A stretch of 64,000 bases of DNA from G963665975 sp963665975 (GTDB lineage: Bacteria > Bacteroidota > Rhodothermia > Rhodothermales > Bin80). Position numbers and translations under genes: made by a program. The stretch is taken from the NCBI GenBank assembly GCA_963665975.1, contig OY762508.1, forward strand, positions 1,860,001 through 1,924,000. Reading direction: 5' to 3'. Each line of letters begins with the position of its first letter. Position 1 is the first letter of the stretch. Below are positions 17,560 through 26,135 of the stretch, one piece after another. The notes below the pieces were generated by a model. The model had not been told where the DNA came from. It worked only from the letters and a program-made list of their open reading frames with translations, and ran no database searches.

Positions 17560-19209
17560 GTGAAGATAGCTCTCGCCCAGATTAATCCGGTTGTCGGCGA
17601 CCTGCAAGGCAACAGTAGCAAGATTATTTCATTCGCGCACCGGGCGCGTGCGCGCGGCGCCGACTTGGCCGTGTTCCCCGAATTGGGGGTTATCGGCTAT
17701 CCTCCCCAGGACTTGCTCGAGAACACCACGTTCCTTCGCGAGGCGCGCGAGGCGCGCGCCCATGTGGCCGCACAGGCACCCCAGGATATGGGCATCATCC
17801 TTGGAGGAGTGGCTCCGAACTCCACGAGTAGTGGCAAACGGCTGTTCAATGCTGCGTTCGTTTACGACGGCGGCCACCTTGTGGCCACCGCCCACAAGAC
17901 GCTGCTCCCCACCTATGACGTGTTTGATGAACGGCGTCATTTTGAGCCAGCCACAAGGCAGCATGTGGTCGCCTGGCGGGGCAGAAAGCTTGGCCTCCAC
18001 ATTTGTGAAGACCTGTGGGCAGAACCGTTCACTGGAGAGCCTCTGTACCATGTTGATCCAATCCGCGCTCTTGCGCAGCAGGGTGCCGACTGCCTGATCA
18101 ACGTTTGCGCTTCCCCTTTTGCTGTCGGAAAGCGAGCCGCGCGGGAGGCGCTGATCCGAAGTTGTTGCCGCAGGCATGGCCTTCCGTACATATTTGTAAA
18201 CCAGGTCGGTGCGAACACGCAATTGATCTTCGATGGATCAAGCGGAGTCTACGCATCCGGTGGCCACGCACTATTGCGCGCCCCGCAGTTTGAAGAGGCC
18301 CTCCTGGTCTGGGACACGGAGGCAGGGGACGAAGTGCAAACCGAAGGAGAGGACGACGACGTGCGCAGCCTGCACGGCGCACTCGTGCTCGGCATTCGGG
18401 ACTATTTCCATAAGACGGGCGCCTTTACAATGGCGTTAGTCGGCCTCTCCGGAGGCATTGACTCCGCGGTCACGTGTGCGCTGGCTGTGGAAGCCCTCGG
18501 CCCGGAGCGGGTAATAGGCGTTACGATGCCTTCTATCTACTCGTCTGCCGGCTCCGTCGGCGACTCCGCAATGCTTGCCGACAATCTTGGCATCACCCTC
18601 CGCACCATTCCAATCAAGGAGCCCGTGGCCGCCTTCGAGCGTGTGCTGGCGGATCCTTTCGAGGGCACCGAATCCGGCATCGCAGAGGAAAACATACAGG
18701 CGCGCACGCGGGGCGTCCTCCTGATGGCGCTGTCTAACAAGTTCCATTATCTCTTGCTCTCGACCGGAAACAAGAGTGAGTTGGCCGTGGGCTATGCGAC
18801 GCTATACGGAGACATGAACGGTGGTCTTGGCGTACTTGGCGATGTATTGAAGACAGAGGTGTATCGGCTCGCCGAATACATCAACCTGCGCACTGGAAAA
18901 GAACTGATTCCCAGGGAGACCATAACCAAGCCGCCTTCCGCTGAACTGAGGCCCAACCAGAAGGACCAGGATTCGCTTCCACCATACTCCGTACTGGACG
19001 ACATTCTCCGCGGCTACATCGAACGGCGCGAAGATCTGGATGATATTGCTGAGAGCACGGGTCTGGCCCGTTCGCTCGTTATGGATATTCTGCAACGTGT
19101 AGACCGCAACGAATACAAGCGGAGGCAGGCGCCGCCCTGCCTCCGCGTCACGGGGAAGGCTTTTGGCCCCGGCCGCAGCCTCCCTATTGTCATGCGCTGG
19201 AATCGTTGA
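17560..19209 (+). CDS. nadE: glutamine-dependent NAD+ synthase
   Basis: A 549-residue two-domain enzyme that makes NAD+ from deamido-NAD+, ATP and glutamine-derived ammonia. The N-terminal nitrilase-type glutaminase (about 1-260) has the catalytic Glu in 'LAVFPELGVIGYPPQDLL', Lys in 'AHKTLLPTYDVFDE' and Cys in LGLHICEDLWAE. The C-terminal synthetase has the PP-loop LSGGIDSAV, 'STGNKSELAVGYATLYGDM' and 'PPSAELRPNQKDQDSLPPY'. The start is a GTG at 17560 giving the canonical KIALAQINPVVGDLQGN. The last 222 bases before the propeller gene hold only a decayed fragment. Confidence 0.96.
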   Translation: MKIALAQINPVVGDLQGNSSKIISFAHRARARGADLAVFPELGVIGYPPQDLLENTTFLREAREARAHVAAQAPQDMGIILGGVAPNSTSSGKRLFNAAFVYDGGHLVATAHKTLLPTYDVFDERRHFEPATRQHVVAWRGRKLGLHICEDLWAEPFTGEPLYHVDPIRALAQQGADCLINVCASPFAVGKRAAREALIRSCCRRHGLPYIFVNQVGANTQLIFDGSSGVYASGGHALLRAPQFEEALLVWDTEAGDEVQTEGEDDDVRSLHGALVLGIRDYFHKTGAFTMALVGLSGGIDSAVTCALAVEALGPERVIGVTMPSIYSSAGSVGDSAMLADNLGITLRTIPIKEPVAAFERVLADPFEGTESGIAEENIQARTRGVLLMALSNKFHYLLLSTGNKSELAVGYATLYGDMNGGLGVLGDVLKTEVYRLAEYINLRTGKELIPRETITKPPSAELRPNQKDQDSLPPYSVLDDILRGYIERREDLDDIAESTGLARSLVMDILQRVDRNEYKRRQAPPCLRVTGKAFGPGRSLPIVMRWNR

Positions 19210-19333
19210 CGCCGCCAAGGAGAATCCTTTTAGTATTGGCGATGCCCACTGTCCGAGCCGCTCGAAGCCAATCACCGTAGGGCGGATTTACAGCATATTC
19301 GGGACCTGACTCAGGCACAATCCCAGAGATGCC

Positions 19334-19432
19334 TTACCACACAGAAAGCAAAAAGCTGATGGTCCCAAGCCCAATGCAAACGCACCAAGGGGGGACTAGT
19401 GACCGCTCTGGCGAGACGTGCGACTGAGCCAC
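19334..19432 (-). pseudogene. truncated copy of the thioredoxin-like gene (cassette A)
   Basis: A GTG start overlaps the stop of the propeller gene (TAGTG), exactly as for the intact gene at 30118-30786. About 26 codons match that gene ('AQSHVSPERSLVPPW', then a transmembrane start), then homology ends and a stop follows at 19334-19336 after 32 codons. It is the 5' stub left when cassette A was duplicated or truncated. Confidence 0.8.
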
Positions 19433-20574
19433 TAGTCTGCGCCTTTACGTTTGTATATGATGACGCGTGGGTATGGGTGGTGGCTCGTCACGAAGACAGA
19501 GCCACCGTTCAGCGCGGCCAGTCTTCCCGTACCGAGATGTTCGGCTTTCCCCGTGCGAACATCTATCCTGAAAATGTGATTTGCATAATCATCCTCATCG
19601 TAGCCCGCAGTATAGTAGCCCAGATAAAAATGATCAGCGCCGTCCGAAAACAGCGTATGCAGAACGCTTTCCCCCGAACGGATCCCTTGGCGCAGCACAG
19701 CTCGCCCCTCATCTATTAGCTCCTCCATGAAGCTGGGCCTAAAGTTTTTCAGCCGTGTCCGCCAAGCAACGACTCCATGTTCTGTGTAGGCAGTAAGAGC
19801 CGGAATATTGTCCATGAACACACCAACTATCCGATGCTGTTCGCTGCATACCAAAAAACCGTCTGTGGACATCAAGGTCTGAACGCTTGTGTTGGCAGAC
19901 GAGTAGGGCTCAGCAAAAGAGGTCTCGCGGACCCCATCCGCTGTCAGTTTGTGGATAACGTGCTCCTCCTCCAGACTGTAGCCAACGGTATACAAGTGGC
20001 CATTCATGGCACAGTTGCCGCGGAAACCCATGAATTCCTTCTTGAAGGAGTCCTTCAGCATGAAGCCAGACTCTTGACGCTCAAAAACATGGACCCACCA
20101 TCCATCAATGACAAAAGCGGTCCGCCCCGAGACGGCGATCTCTCGGGGTGAACGGAACTCGCCCGGCCCCCTCCCTGGGCCTCCAAAAGAGCCCAGAAAA
20201 TTGCCACCAACGTCAAACACCCGGACTTCGTTGTACTCCGAGTCCAGGACATACAGAGTCTCTAAGCCATCCGTAGCTACATCGGCGATGTAGCCGAACA
20301 TCTCATGATGCTTTCCCTCGAGCACGCCGAGGACTACAGAGTCCGCATCGATGCCTTCCAGGAACACATGGTCTGAGGCATTCCTGCTCTCACGTAACGC
20401 CAGATCAGGAGGGTATGCTTCCGGAATGTTCTCCGGCGTCGGATGACGCGTCCCGGGAGACACAGAAACGCCGTTACGATCTGTGATGCGTCCACGGTCT
20501 TGCGCGCTGAGTTGAATGGACGACGCTAATGCAAGCAGCAGCAGGCATGTACCTGGAGTTGGTGTGTTTAGCAT
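19432..20574 (-). CDS. 6-bladed beta-propeller exported protein (copy A)
   Basis: A 380-residue protein with a signal peptide (CLLLLALASSIQLSAQD) and propeller repeats of the 6-bladed/NHL type. The clearest blade is 'LETLYVLDSEYNEVRVFD' followed by 'GNFLGSFGGPGRGPGEFRSP'; later blades include 'ISGRTAFVIDG'-like and 'NHIFRIDVRTGKAEHLGTG' segments. It probably acts in the periplasm or at the outer surface in binding or scaffolding. Its ATG overlaps the stop of the upstream Cys-rich gene (ATGCTAA), showing translational coupling. It is a close paralogue of 30786-31919. Confidence 0.88.
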   Translation of the reverse strand: MLNTPTPGTCLLLLALASSIQLSAQDRGRITDRNGVSVSPGTRHPTPENIPEAYPPDLALRESRNASDHVFLEGIDADSVVLGVLEGKHHEMFGYIADVATDGLETLYVLDSEYNEVRVFDVGGNFLGSFGGPGRGPGEFRSPREIAVSGRTAFVIDGWWVHVFERQESGFMLKDSFKKEFMGFRGNCAMNGHLYTVGYSLEEEHVIHKLTADGVRETSFAEPYSSANTSVQTLMSTDGFLVCSEQHRIVGVFMDNIPALTAYTEHGVVAWRTRLKNFRPSFMEELIDEGRAVLRQGIRSGESVLHTLFSDGADHFYLGYYTAGYDEDDYANHIFRIDVRTGKAEHLGTGRLAALNGGSVFVTSHHPYPRVIIYKRKGAD

Positions 20575-20870
20575 GAGTCGCCGTCGCAGTCGGTATCGCC
20601 TGGCGTCTTACAATTGAATTGGGGGTCTGGCGGTTCCACACATTTCTTACTGTTCTTGTTTGGGTTTAAGGTGGACCGGAACGGGGTGCATCTTTCGTTA
20701 TTGCAGTTCGGAACCATAGCAGCTTGCTCTGCCGTAGAGGATGGCAATAACGTTCCACGGTGTGGGGTTTGCCCACACAGCGTGCAATGGCTCGTCCGCC
20801 TCAGCTCAGCTTCCAACGACAGGCAGATTACATCCTTGAGTGTTTGCACCGAGAATGGCTTCGCAGGCAT
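20568..20870 (-). CDS. chimeric gene: N-terminus of the 25290-25973 protein fused to a six-Cys peptide
   Basis: This 100-residue frame is a recombination product. Residues 1-35 (MPAKPFSVQTLKDV..., ending 'RRTSHCTLCG') match the start of the protein at 25290-25973. From about residue 40 it matches the mature part of the exported peptide at 31913-32200 ('AEQAAMVPNCNN'), keeping all six cysteines of that part. The signal peptide present in the intact paralogue has been replaced by the cytosolic N-terminus, so export is doubtful. The DNA breakpoint is near 20760-20773. It still couples translationally to the propeller gene. Whether the fusion is functional is unknown. Confidence 0.75.
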   Translation of the reverse strand: MPAKPFSVQTLKDVICLSLEAELRRTSHCTLCGQTPHRGTLLPSSTAEQAAMVPNCNNERCTPFRSTLNPNKNSKKCVEPPDPQFNCKTPGDTDCDGDSC

Positions 20871-21030
20871 CGTTCACCTCTACGATGGTGAAAGAGGACG
20901 CCAAACCTGTAAAACTCAAAGAACTTTCAGCAACGCATCGACCCAATAGTGCAAGGGTCCGAGACAGGTCTGTCATTCCAACAGGTAATAGAATAGTGGC
21001 CGGCTTCCCCTGGAAAAGGGCAGTCTGAAA

Positions 21031-21110
21031 AAATGCTAATAAAACAGCATTTGGTCGTGCCTGCGGGGAAACCTCCTCATATATTGCCCGTAAGTGCTAG
21101 TATGCTAGCA
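21031..21110. promoter_or_regulatory. BlaI operator-like palindromes, copy A
   Basis: Two inverted repeats sit between divergent genes, just upstream of blaI. One is AAATGCT (21031-21037) / AGCATTT (21046-21052) with an 8-base spacer. The other is TGCTAG-TATG-CTAGCA (21095-21110). Both share a TGCT/AGCA half-site and recur at the same place in copy B. BlaI/MecI dimers bind short palindromes in their own promoters, so these are the best operator candidates. A start at the ATG 21157 leaves about 47 bases for the leader. Confidence 0.6.
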
Positions 21111-21156
21111 TTTGTGCAGCTCATTGTTGTGCTTTTTCCCAGTTAGAGTGGACGCA

Positions 21157-21549
21157 ATGAAAAAGAAAAAGTCTCCGATGGACCTGGGGCGCCGTGAGCG
21201 TCAGATAATGGCGTTTGTCTACCAGCATAATCAGGCCACCGCCGCCGAAGTCATGGAGGGCATCGACAACCCGCCGAGTTACTCGGGTGTGCGAGCGATG
21301 CTACGCATCCTGGAAGAAAAAGGCCACCTCCGACACCGCCGGGAGGGAACGCGTTACATCTACACACCGACACTTTCCCCGGAAGAAGCAGGACGTTCAG
21401 CCATGAACTACCTGGTGCAAGTGTTCTTCAACGGCTCGGCAGAACAAGCTGTGGCCACGCTGCTCGACCTTGGAAAAACCGATCTCACCGAAAGCGACCT
21501 CGACCACCTCTCCGGCTTGATTGAACAAGCCAAACAAGAAGGGCGATAA
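21157..21549 (+). CDS. blaI: BlaI/MecI-family transcriptional repressor (copy A)
   Basis: A 130-residue winged-helix repressor. 'LGRRERQIMAFVYQHNQATAAEV' and 'SYSGVRAMLRILEEKGHLRHR' form the DNA-binding domain, and the C-terminal half ('LTESDLDHLSGLIEQAK') is the dimerisation region. Such repressors are released when a partner M56 receptor triggers their cleavage. I chose ATG 21157 (MKKKKSPMDLGRRE) over an upstream in-frame ATG at 21112 because the upstream start overlaps the operator region. The gene ends two bases before blaR1. It differs from copy B by a single visible residue (Thr versus Ser in 'REGTRYIY'). Confidence 0.92.
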   Translation: MKKKKSPMDLGRRERQIMAFVYQHNQATAAEVMEGIDNPPSYSGVRAMLRILEEKGHLRHRREGTRYIYTPTLSPEEAGRSAMNYLVQVFFNGSAEQAVATLLDLGKTDLTESDLDHLSGLIEQAKQEGR

Positions 21550-21551
21550 GC

Positions 21552-24500
21552 ATGGATACCTTGTTTGAACTCTCTCATCTCCCTGCCAACATGAGCTCCT
21601 GGTTGGTGTTCATGCTAACGCTGCTTGTCAAAGGCACGCTGTTGTTGACTGCTGCCGGACTTTTAGTCTACGCCCTGCAGCGCAGTTCGGCGGCAGTTCG
21701 CCATCTCGTGTGGTGCGCTGGGCTCTTAAGCCTACTCGTGCTGCCCGTGCTTTCTGCGTTGTTGCCGCAGTGGCAGACGGGCCTTCTGCCGCAAGCAGCT
21801 GATCTGCTTCAGGAAGCCCACCGAGAGGCTCCGCAAGTGGCTCCGGCCTCTCTGTCGCTATCGGAGGTCCCGGTGCCTGCGTCAGCCATTACATCCTCAC
21901 CACCCCCCATCATCGACGAAGCACCTGCTCCCGTCGTTGTGGCGACGCCGAAGGTAGACCGGGCTGAGATCCCTGCAGTGGGAGTAACCTCTCCGGGCAT
22001 TCTTGCAGGCCTGGATTTTCACTGGTCGACTTGGGTGTTTATCGTGTGGCTCGCCGGTCTGCTCTTCGGATTGATTCGTATGGCTATTGCGCACGCTGGC
22101 GTGTACCTGCTCGTCAGCCGAGGCACGATGGTGCGCGACGATGATTGGCACCAACTGGCCGAGAAGATGGCACACCGGCTGGGTATCAGGCAATCGGTGC
22201 GACTGCGTTGGAGCGCGTGGACGGCTGTTCCGTTGAGCGTCGGCGTGTGGCGACCTACCATCATCTTGCCGGAGATGGCGAAGATGTGGGACGACAGGCA
22301 TCGCCGGACGGTGCTGCTTCATGAACTGGCGCACGTCAGGCGTCGCGATTGCTTGATTCAGCTCTTGACGCAAGTCACCTGTGCCTTTCACTGGTTCAAC
22401 CCGCTGGTGTGGGTAGCCGCTCGCCAGTTGCGCATCGAACGAGAGCGTGCTACCGACGACATGGTGCTATTGGCCGGTATGCAGGCTTCCACCTACGCCG
22501 AGATTCTGCTACAGACCGCCCGCTTGCTGCACACGCGAAAATGGTCGGCGGTGGCGGCGCTGGCCATGGCGCGGCATTCCCAGTTGGAAAACCGCCTGGT
22601 GGCTATTCTCGATCCATCCGTGTGCAATCGGAGCCTGAGCCGGGCAGGAACCGCCATGGCTGTCGTTTTGGTGGCGTGCATAGCACTGCCGCTGGCCGTG
22701 TTGAATCCCGCCCAAGCCCAGCGTGATACCGTCGCGGTGGCTGAAGAGGTTGCTGCTGACACCGGACTAACGCTCTCCGATGCGCGCTTTTCTGTCTCCG
22801 ATGACATCAAGAGTGATCCCGACTTCGGCTTCAACATCGACCCGAAAATCGACCTCAATTCAGGCGTCGCTATCGACGACAACTCCGATGCCAACGACGA
22901 TTACATCCCGAATGTCGACCCGAATTGGCACGCCACATCCATGGATACCCTTACCACTGAGCAGCTCAACATGTTGCGCAGCAGGTATGGCATCGACAGC
23001 ACGTTTATCCATGAGATCAAGATGCTGGGTTACACTGACTTGACCCTAGACGATTTCATCGCTTTGGGCGAAAATGCCATTGATCCAGAATATATCCGTG
23101 ATTTGCAGGCCGCCGGTTTCACCGACTTGACCGTACATGAACTCGTCGCCCTGGCCAGGTATGAGACCAACCCAGATTATCTCCAGGAACTGAAAGCCGC
23201 AGGCTTCGCAGACCTGAACAGGCATGAACTAGTCGCACTGGCACAGATTGAGGTTGACCCAGAGTATCTCCAGGAACTGAAAGCCGCAGGCTTCGCAGAC
23301 CTGAACACGCATGAACTCATCGCACTGGCACAGATTGAGGTTGACCCAGATTATCTCCAGGAACTGAAAGGTGCAGGCTTCGCAGACTTGAGCATGCATG
23401 AACTCATCGCCCTGGCCAAGTTTGAGGTTGACTCAGATTATCTCCAGGAGTTGAAGACCGCAGGGTTCGCAGACCTGAGCATGCATGAACTCGTCGCCCT
23501 GGCACAGGATGATATTGACCCAGAGTACATCCAGGAATTGAAAGCCGCCGGATTCGCAGACCTGAACATGCACGAACTCGTCGCCCTGGCTAAGTATGAG
23601 GTTGACTCAGAGTATCTCCAGGAGTTGAAGGCCGCCGGATTCGCAGACCTGAGCTTACATGAACTCATCGCCCTGGCAGAGGATGACATTGACCCGGAGT
23701 ATATCCAGGAACTGAAAGCCGCCGGATTCGCAGACCTGAACATACATGAACTCGTCGCCCTGGCCAAGTATGAGGTTGACTCAGATTATCTCCGGGAGTT
23801 GAAGGCCGCCGGATTCGCAGACCTGAGCTTACATGAACTCATCGCCCTGGCAGAGGATGATATTGACCCGGAGTATATCCAGGAACTGAAGGCCGTCGGA
23901 TTCGCAGACCTGAGCATGCATGAACTCGTCACCCTGGCCAGGTATGAGGTTGACTCAGAGTATCTCCAGGAGTTGAAGGCCGCCGGATTCGCAGACCTGA
24001 GCTTACATGAACTCATCGCCCTGGCAGAGGATGACATTGACCCGGAGTATATCCAGGAACTGAAAGCCGCCGGATTCGCAGACCTGAACATACATGAACT
24101 CGTCGCCCTGGCCAAGTATGAGGTTGACTCAGAGTATCTCCGGGAGTTGAAGGCCGCCGGATTCGCAGACCTGAGCTTACATGAACTCATCGCCCTGGCA
24201 GAGGATGATATTGACCCGGATTATATCCAGGAACTGAAAGCCGCCGGATTCGCAGACCTGAGCATGCATGAACTCGTCACTCTGGCCAGGTATGAGGTTG
24301 ACTCAGAGTATCTCCAGGAGTTGAAGGCCGCCGGATTCGCAGACCTGAGCTTACATGAACTCATCGCCCTGGCAGAGGATGACATTGACCCGGAGTATAT
24401 CCAGGAACTGAAAGCCGCCGGATTCGCAGACCTGAACATACATGAACTCGTCGCCCTGGCCAAGTATGAGGTTGACTCAGATTATCTCCGGGAGTTGAAG

Positions 24501-25007
24501 GCCGCCGGATTCGCAGACCTGAGCTTACATGAACTCATCGCCCTGGCAGAGGATGATATTGACCCGGATTATATCCAGGAACTGAAGGCCGTCGGATTCG
24601 CAGACCTGAGCATGCATGAACTCGTCACTCTGGCCAGGTATGAGGTTGACTCAGATTATATCCAGGAACTGAAAGCCGCCGGATTCGCAGACTTGAGCAT
24701 GCCTGAACTCATCGCCTTGGCCAAGTATGAGATTGAATCAGATTATATCCAGGAGTTGAGAACTGCCGGATTCGCAGACTTGAGCATGTTTGAAATCGTC
24801 GCCTTGGCCAGGTATGAGATTGACCCAGATTATATCCAGGAGTTAAGAACCGCCGGATTCACAGACTTAACCGTGAGCGAAGTCATCGCCTTGGCCAAGT
24901 ATGAGGTTGACTCAGAATTTCTCCAGGAGTTGAAGGCCGCCGGATTCACAGACTTAACCGTGAGTGAAGTCATCGCCCAAGCCAAGGATTCGTTGCGTAA
25001 AGACTGA
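21552..25007 (+). CDS. BlaR1-like M56 metallopeptidase with 23-unit repeat sensor domain (copy A)
   Basis: A 1151-residue receptor-protease. Three N-terminal hydrophobic segments (about 17-42, 51-70, 160-186) surround an M56 peptidase domain with HELAH at 257-261 (LLHELAHVRRRDCL). A fourth helix follows at about 366-386. An Asp-rich linker (about 405-455) leads to 23 copies of a 29-residue repeat (482-1151) in place of the beta-lactam sensor. By family topology the repeat domain should be on the periplasmic side and act as ligand sensor, with the peptidase cleaving BlaI. Each unit has a 'DPEYIQELKAAGF' helix and a 'DLxxHELVALA' helix, suggesting an alpha-solenoid. The ligand is unknown; nothing suggests beta-lactams. 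Confidence 0.88.
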   Translation: MDTLFELSHLPANMSSWLVFMLTLLVKGTLLLTAAGLLVYALQRSSAAVRHLVWCAGLLSLLVLPVLSALLPQWQTGLLPQAADLLQEAHREAPQVAPASLSLSEVPVPASAITSSPPPIIDEAPAPVVVATPKVDRAEIPAVGVTSPGILAGLDFHWSTWVFIVWLAGLLFGLIRMAIAHAGVYLLVSRGTMVRDDDWHQLAEKMAHRLGIRQSVRLRWSAWTAVPLSVGVWRPTIILPEMAKMWDDRHRRTVLLHELAHVRRRDCLIQLLTQVTCAFHWFNPLVWVAARQLRIERERATDDMVLLAGMQASTYAEILLQTARLLHTRKWSAVAALAMARHSQLENRLVAILDPSVCNRSLSRAGTAMAVVLVACIALPLAVLNPAQAQRDTVAVAEEVAADTGLTLSDARFSVSDDIKSDPDFGFNIDPKIDLNSGVAIDDNSDANDDYIPNVDPNWHATSMDTLTTEQLNMLRSRYGIDSTFIHEIKMLGYTDLTLDDFIALGENAIDPEYIRDLQAAGFTDLTVHELVALARYETNPDYLQELKAAGFADLNRHELVALAQIEVDPEYLQELKAAGFADLNTHELIALAQIEVDPDYLQELKGAGFADLSMHELIALAKFEVDSDYLQELKTAGFADLSMHELVALAQDDIDPEYIQELKAAGFADLNMHELVALAKYEVDSEYLQELKAAGFADLSLHELIALAEDDIDPEYIQELKAAGFADLNIHELVALAKYEVDSDYLRELKAAGFADLSLHELIALAEDDIDPEYIQELKAVGFADLSMHELVTLARYEVDSEYLQELKAAGFADLSLHELIALAEDDIDPEYIQELKAAGFADLNIHELVALAKYEVDSEYLRELKAAGFADLSLHELIALAEDDIDPDYIQELKAAGFADLSMHELVTLARYEVDSEYLQELKAAGFADLSLHELIALAEDDIDPEYIQELKAAGFADLNIHELVALAKYEVDSDYLRELKAAGFADLSLHELIALAEDDIDPDYIQELKAVGFADLSMHELVTLARYEVDSDYIQELKAAGFADLSMPELIALAKYEIESDYIQELRTAGFADLSMFEIVALARYEIDPDYIQELRTAGFTDLTVSEVIALAKYEVDSEFLQELKAAGFTDLTVSEVIAQAKDSLRKD
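22995..25004 (+). repeat. 87-bp tandem repeat array in blaR1 copy A (23 units)
   Basis: Twenty-three in-frame units of 87 bp (29 codons; the last is 32 codons). Units alternate between 'DP...' and 'DS...' starts. Units 8-19 (23604-24647) form three consecutive 348-bp four-unit blocks that are almost identical in DNA, showing recent block expansion. The edge units (1-4 and 20-23) are more diverged. Confidence 0.95.
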
Positions 25008-25205
25008 TTTGGGCTTCCCTCACCAGAACGAATAGGATCCTGCATATTGTATCTACCGTAATCCAAGATTCAAGATGATCTTACCGGGTTGTCTAAGGGA
25101 GAGACCACATGCATCTAAGGCCCAGGAAGAGCAAGTGCTCTGCTGCCTGCGCGCCTGTGACCAGGTACCCGCGCTGCGCTCTTAGGCACCGCTCCACAGA
25201 TGCCA

Positions 25206-25350
25206 GGGAACGTCCCCGTCAGGAGCTGCGAGCCTGGAAATACCGCACCGCCAACGCATATCCGATCCTCCCAAGGCCACAGATCTATCTTATACTGACT
25301 GGAGACACATGCAGATGGTGGCGAAGAGACTCTCTCGCGGGAATGTTGGA
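25206..25350 (-). pseudogene. duplicated fragment of the aroQ 3' end
   Basis: This segment closely matches 34355-34500, which holds the last codons of aroQ and its downstream flank. In the minus frame 'ARESLRHHLHVSPVSI' corresponds to the aroQ segment 'ARESFRHHSHVSPVSIG', followed by a stop. The rest of the aroQ gene is missing. It overlaps the 3' end of the gene at 25290-25973 in another frame. The remainder of 25008-25205 has weaker similarity to the same aroQ flank and no gene. Confidence 0.8.
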
Positions 25351-25973
25351 TTGGCCACGCCAGCCAAACACAGCGTGCGCATAAACGTGGAGTCCCTTAC
25401 GCGCTGTCCTTCCTGGCGAAGCATCGCGGCAATCTCCACTGAGGACGGGTCTTTTCTGCTGGCGCAGTACGATAATACGCCGTATACATTGGCGCAATGC
25501 GTCCGGCGTCTTTCTGCGGGTCGGAGAGGCGCCCTTTGCAGGGTCTTTCTTCTTGCCTCGTCGTACGGAATGTCGCGGAACTGGGAGCAGAGGTTGCAAA
25601 CACTGCCGTAGGCGTATCCGAAATGTTCCGGGGCCGCTTGCAGGGGTTCGTTATCGGCGAAGCAGGCCCGTAGGATTTCACGGCGCTGTGCGGGGCTAGA
25701 AAGATCAAGGAAGACCCGGGCGACATTATTCATGATCAATACGTTGTGGTTGACGGGCAGGGCTAGCCAGATAGCCAACAAGCCTTTCTTCCAGACTGGT
25801 ATCCTTTTAGACTCCTGCAGCGGCCACGTTAGGCCGGAATCCATCGAGCAAGGAAGGTAGTCGCTAACAGGGCGGCCACACAGCGTGCAATGGCTCGTCC
25901 GCCTCAGCTCAGCTTCCAACGACAGGTCAAGTACGTCCTTGAGTGTTTGCATCGAGAATGGCGTTGCAGGCAT
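25290..25973 (-). CDS. unknown protein with two CxxC motifs, divergent from blaI copy B
   Basis: A 227-residue protein I do not recognise. Visible features are HCTLCG near residue 30 and CNLCSQF near residue 128, which could bind metal; a central hydrophobic stretch ('KKGLLAIWLALPVNHNVLI'); and further cysteines at the C-terminus. No signal peptide is evident. Its 3' end runs into the aroQ-derived repeat, so the C-terminus from 'NPTFPRESLFATICM' on may not be original. It is divergent from blaI across the operator-containing intergenic region and is therefore probably BlaI-regulated. Its first 33 residues also head the chimeric gene at 20568-20870. Confidence 0.55.
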   Translation of the reverse strand: MPATPFSMQTLKDVLDLSLEAELRRTSHCTLCGRPVSDYLPCSMDSGLTWPLQESKRIPVWKKGLLAIWLALPVNHNVLIMNNVARVFLDLSSPAQRREILRACFADNEPLQAAPEHFGYAYGSVCNLCSQFRDIPYDEARRKTLQRAPLRPAERRRTHCANVYGVLSYCASRKDPSSVEIAAMLRQEGQRVRDSTFMRTLCLAGVANPTFPRESLFATICMCLQSV

Positions 25974-26135
25974 CGTTCACCTCTGCGATGGTGAAAGAGG
26001 GCATCGAACCTGTAAGACTTAAAGAACTTTCAGGAACGCATCGACCCAATAGTGCAAGGGTCCGAGACAGGTCTGTCATTCCAACAAGTAGTAGAATAGT
26101 GACCAGCTTCCCCGGAAAAGGGCAGTCTGAAAAAC

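Larger units (their letters stand above)
20773..22994. repeat. duplicated block A (divergent promoter, blaI, M56 half of blaR1)
   Basis: From the CCACACAGCGTGCAATGG word at 20773 the sequence is nearly identical to 25876-28097 at an offset of 5103 bases. It covers the start of the divergent gene, the intergenic region with palindromes, blaI, and the membrane/peptidase half of blaR1. Only scattered substitutions are seen. Similarity falls sharply once the 29-residue repeats begin and returns for the last codons and about 35 bases beyond the stop (24930-25040 versus 29870-29975). Confidence 0.92.

Noticed and set aside
23438..24463. Minus-strand frames with Ser/Ala-rich repeats
   Set aside because: They are antisense shadows of the 87-bp blaR1 repeats and have no start context or family similarity.
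22995..25004. Possible CRISPR array because of regular repeats
   Set aside because: Units are contiguous, 87 bp, in frame and coding, with no unique spacers.
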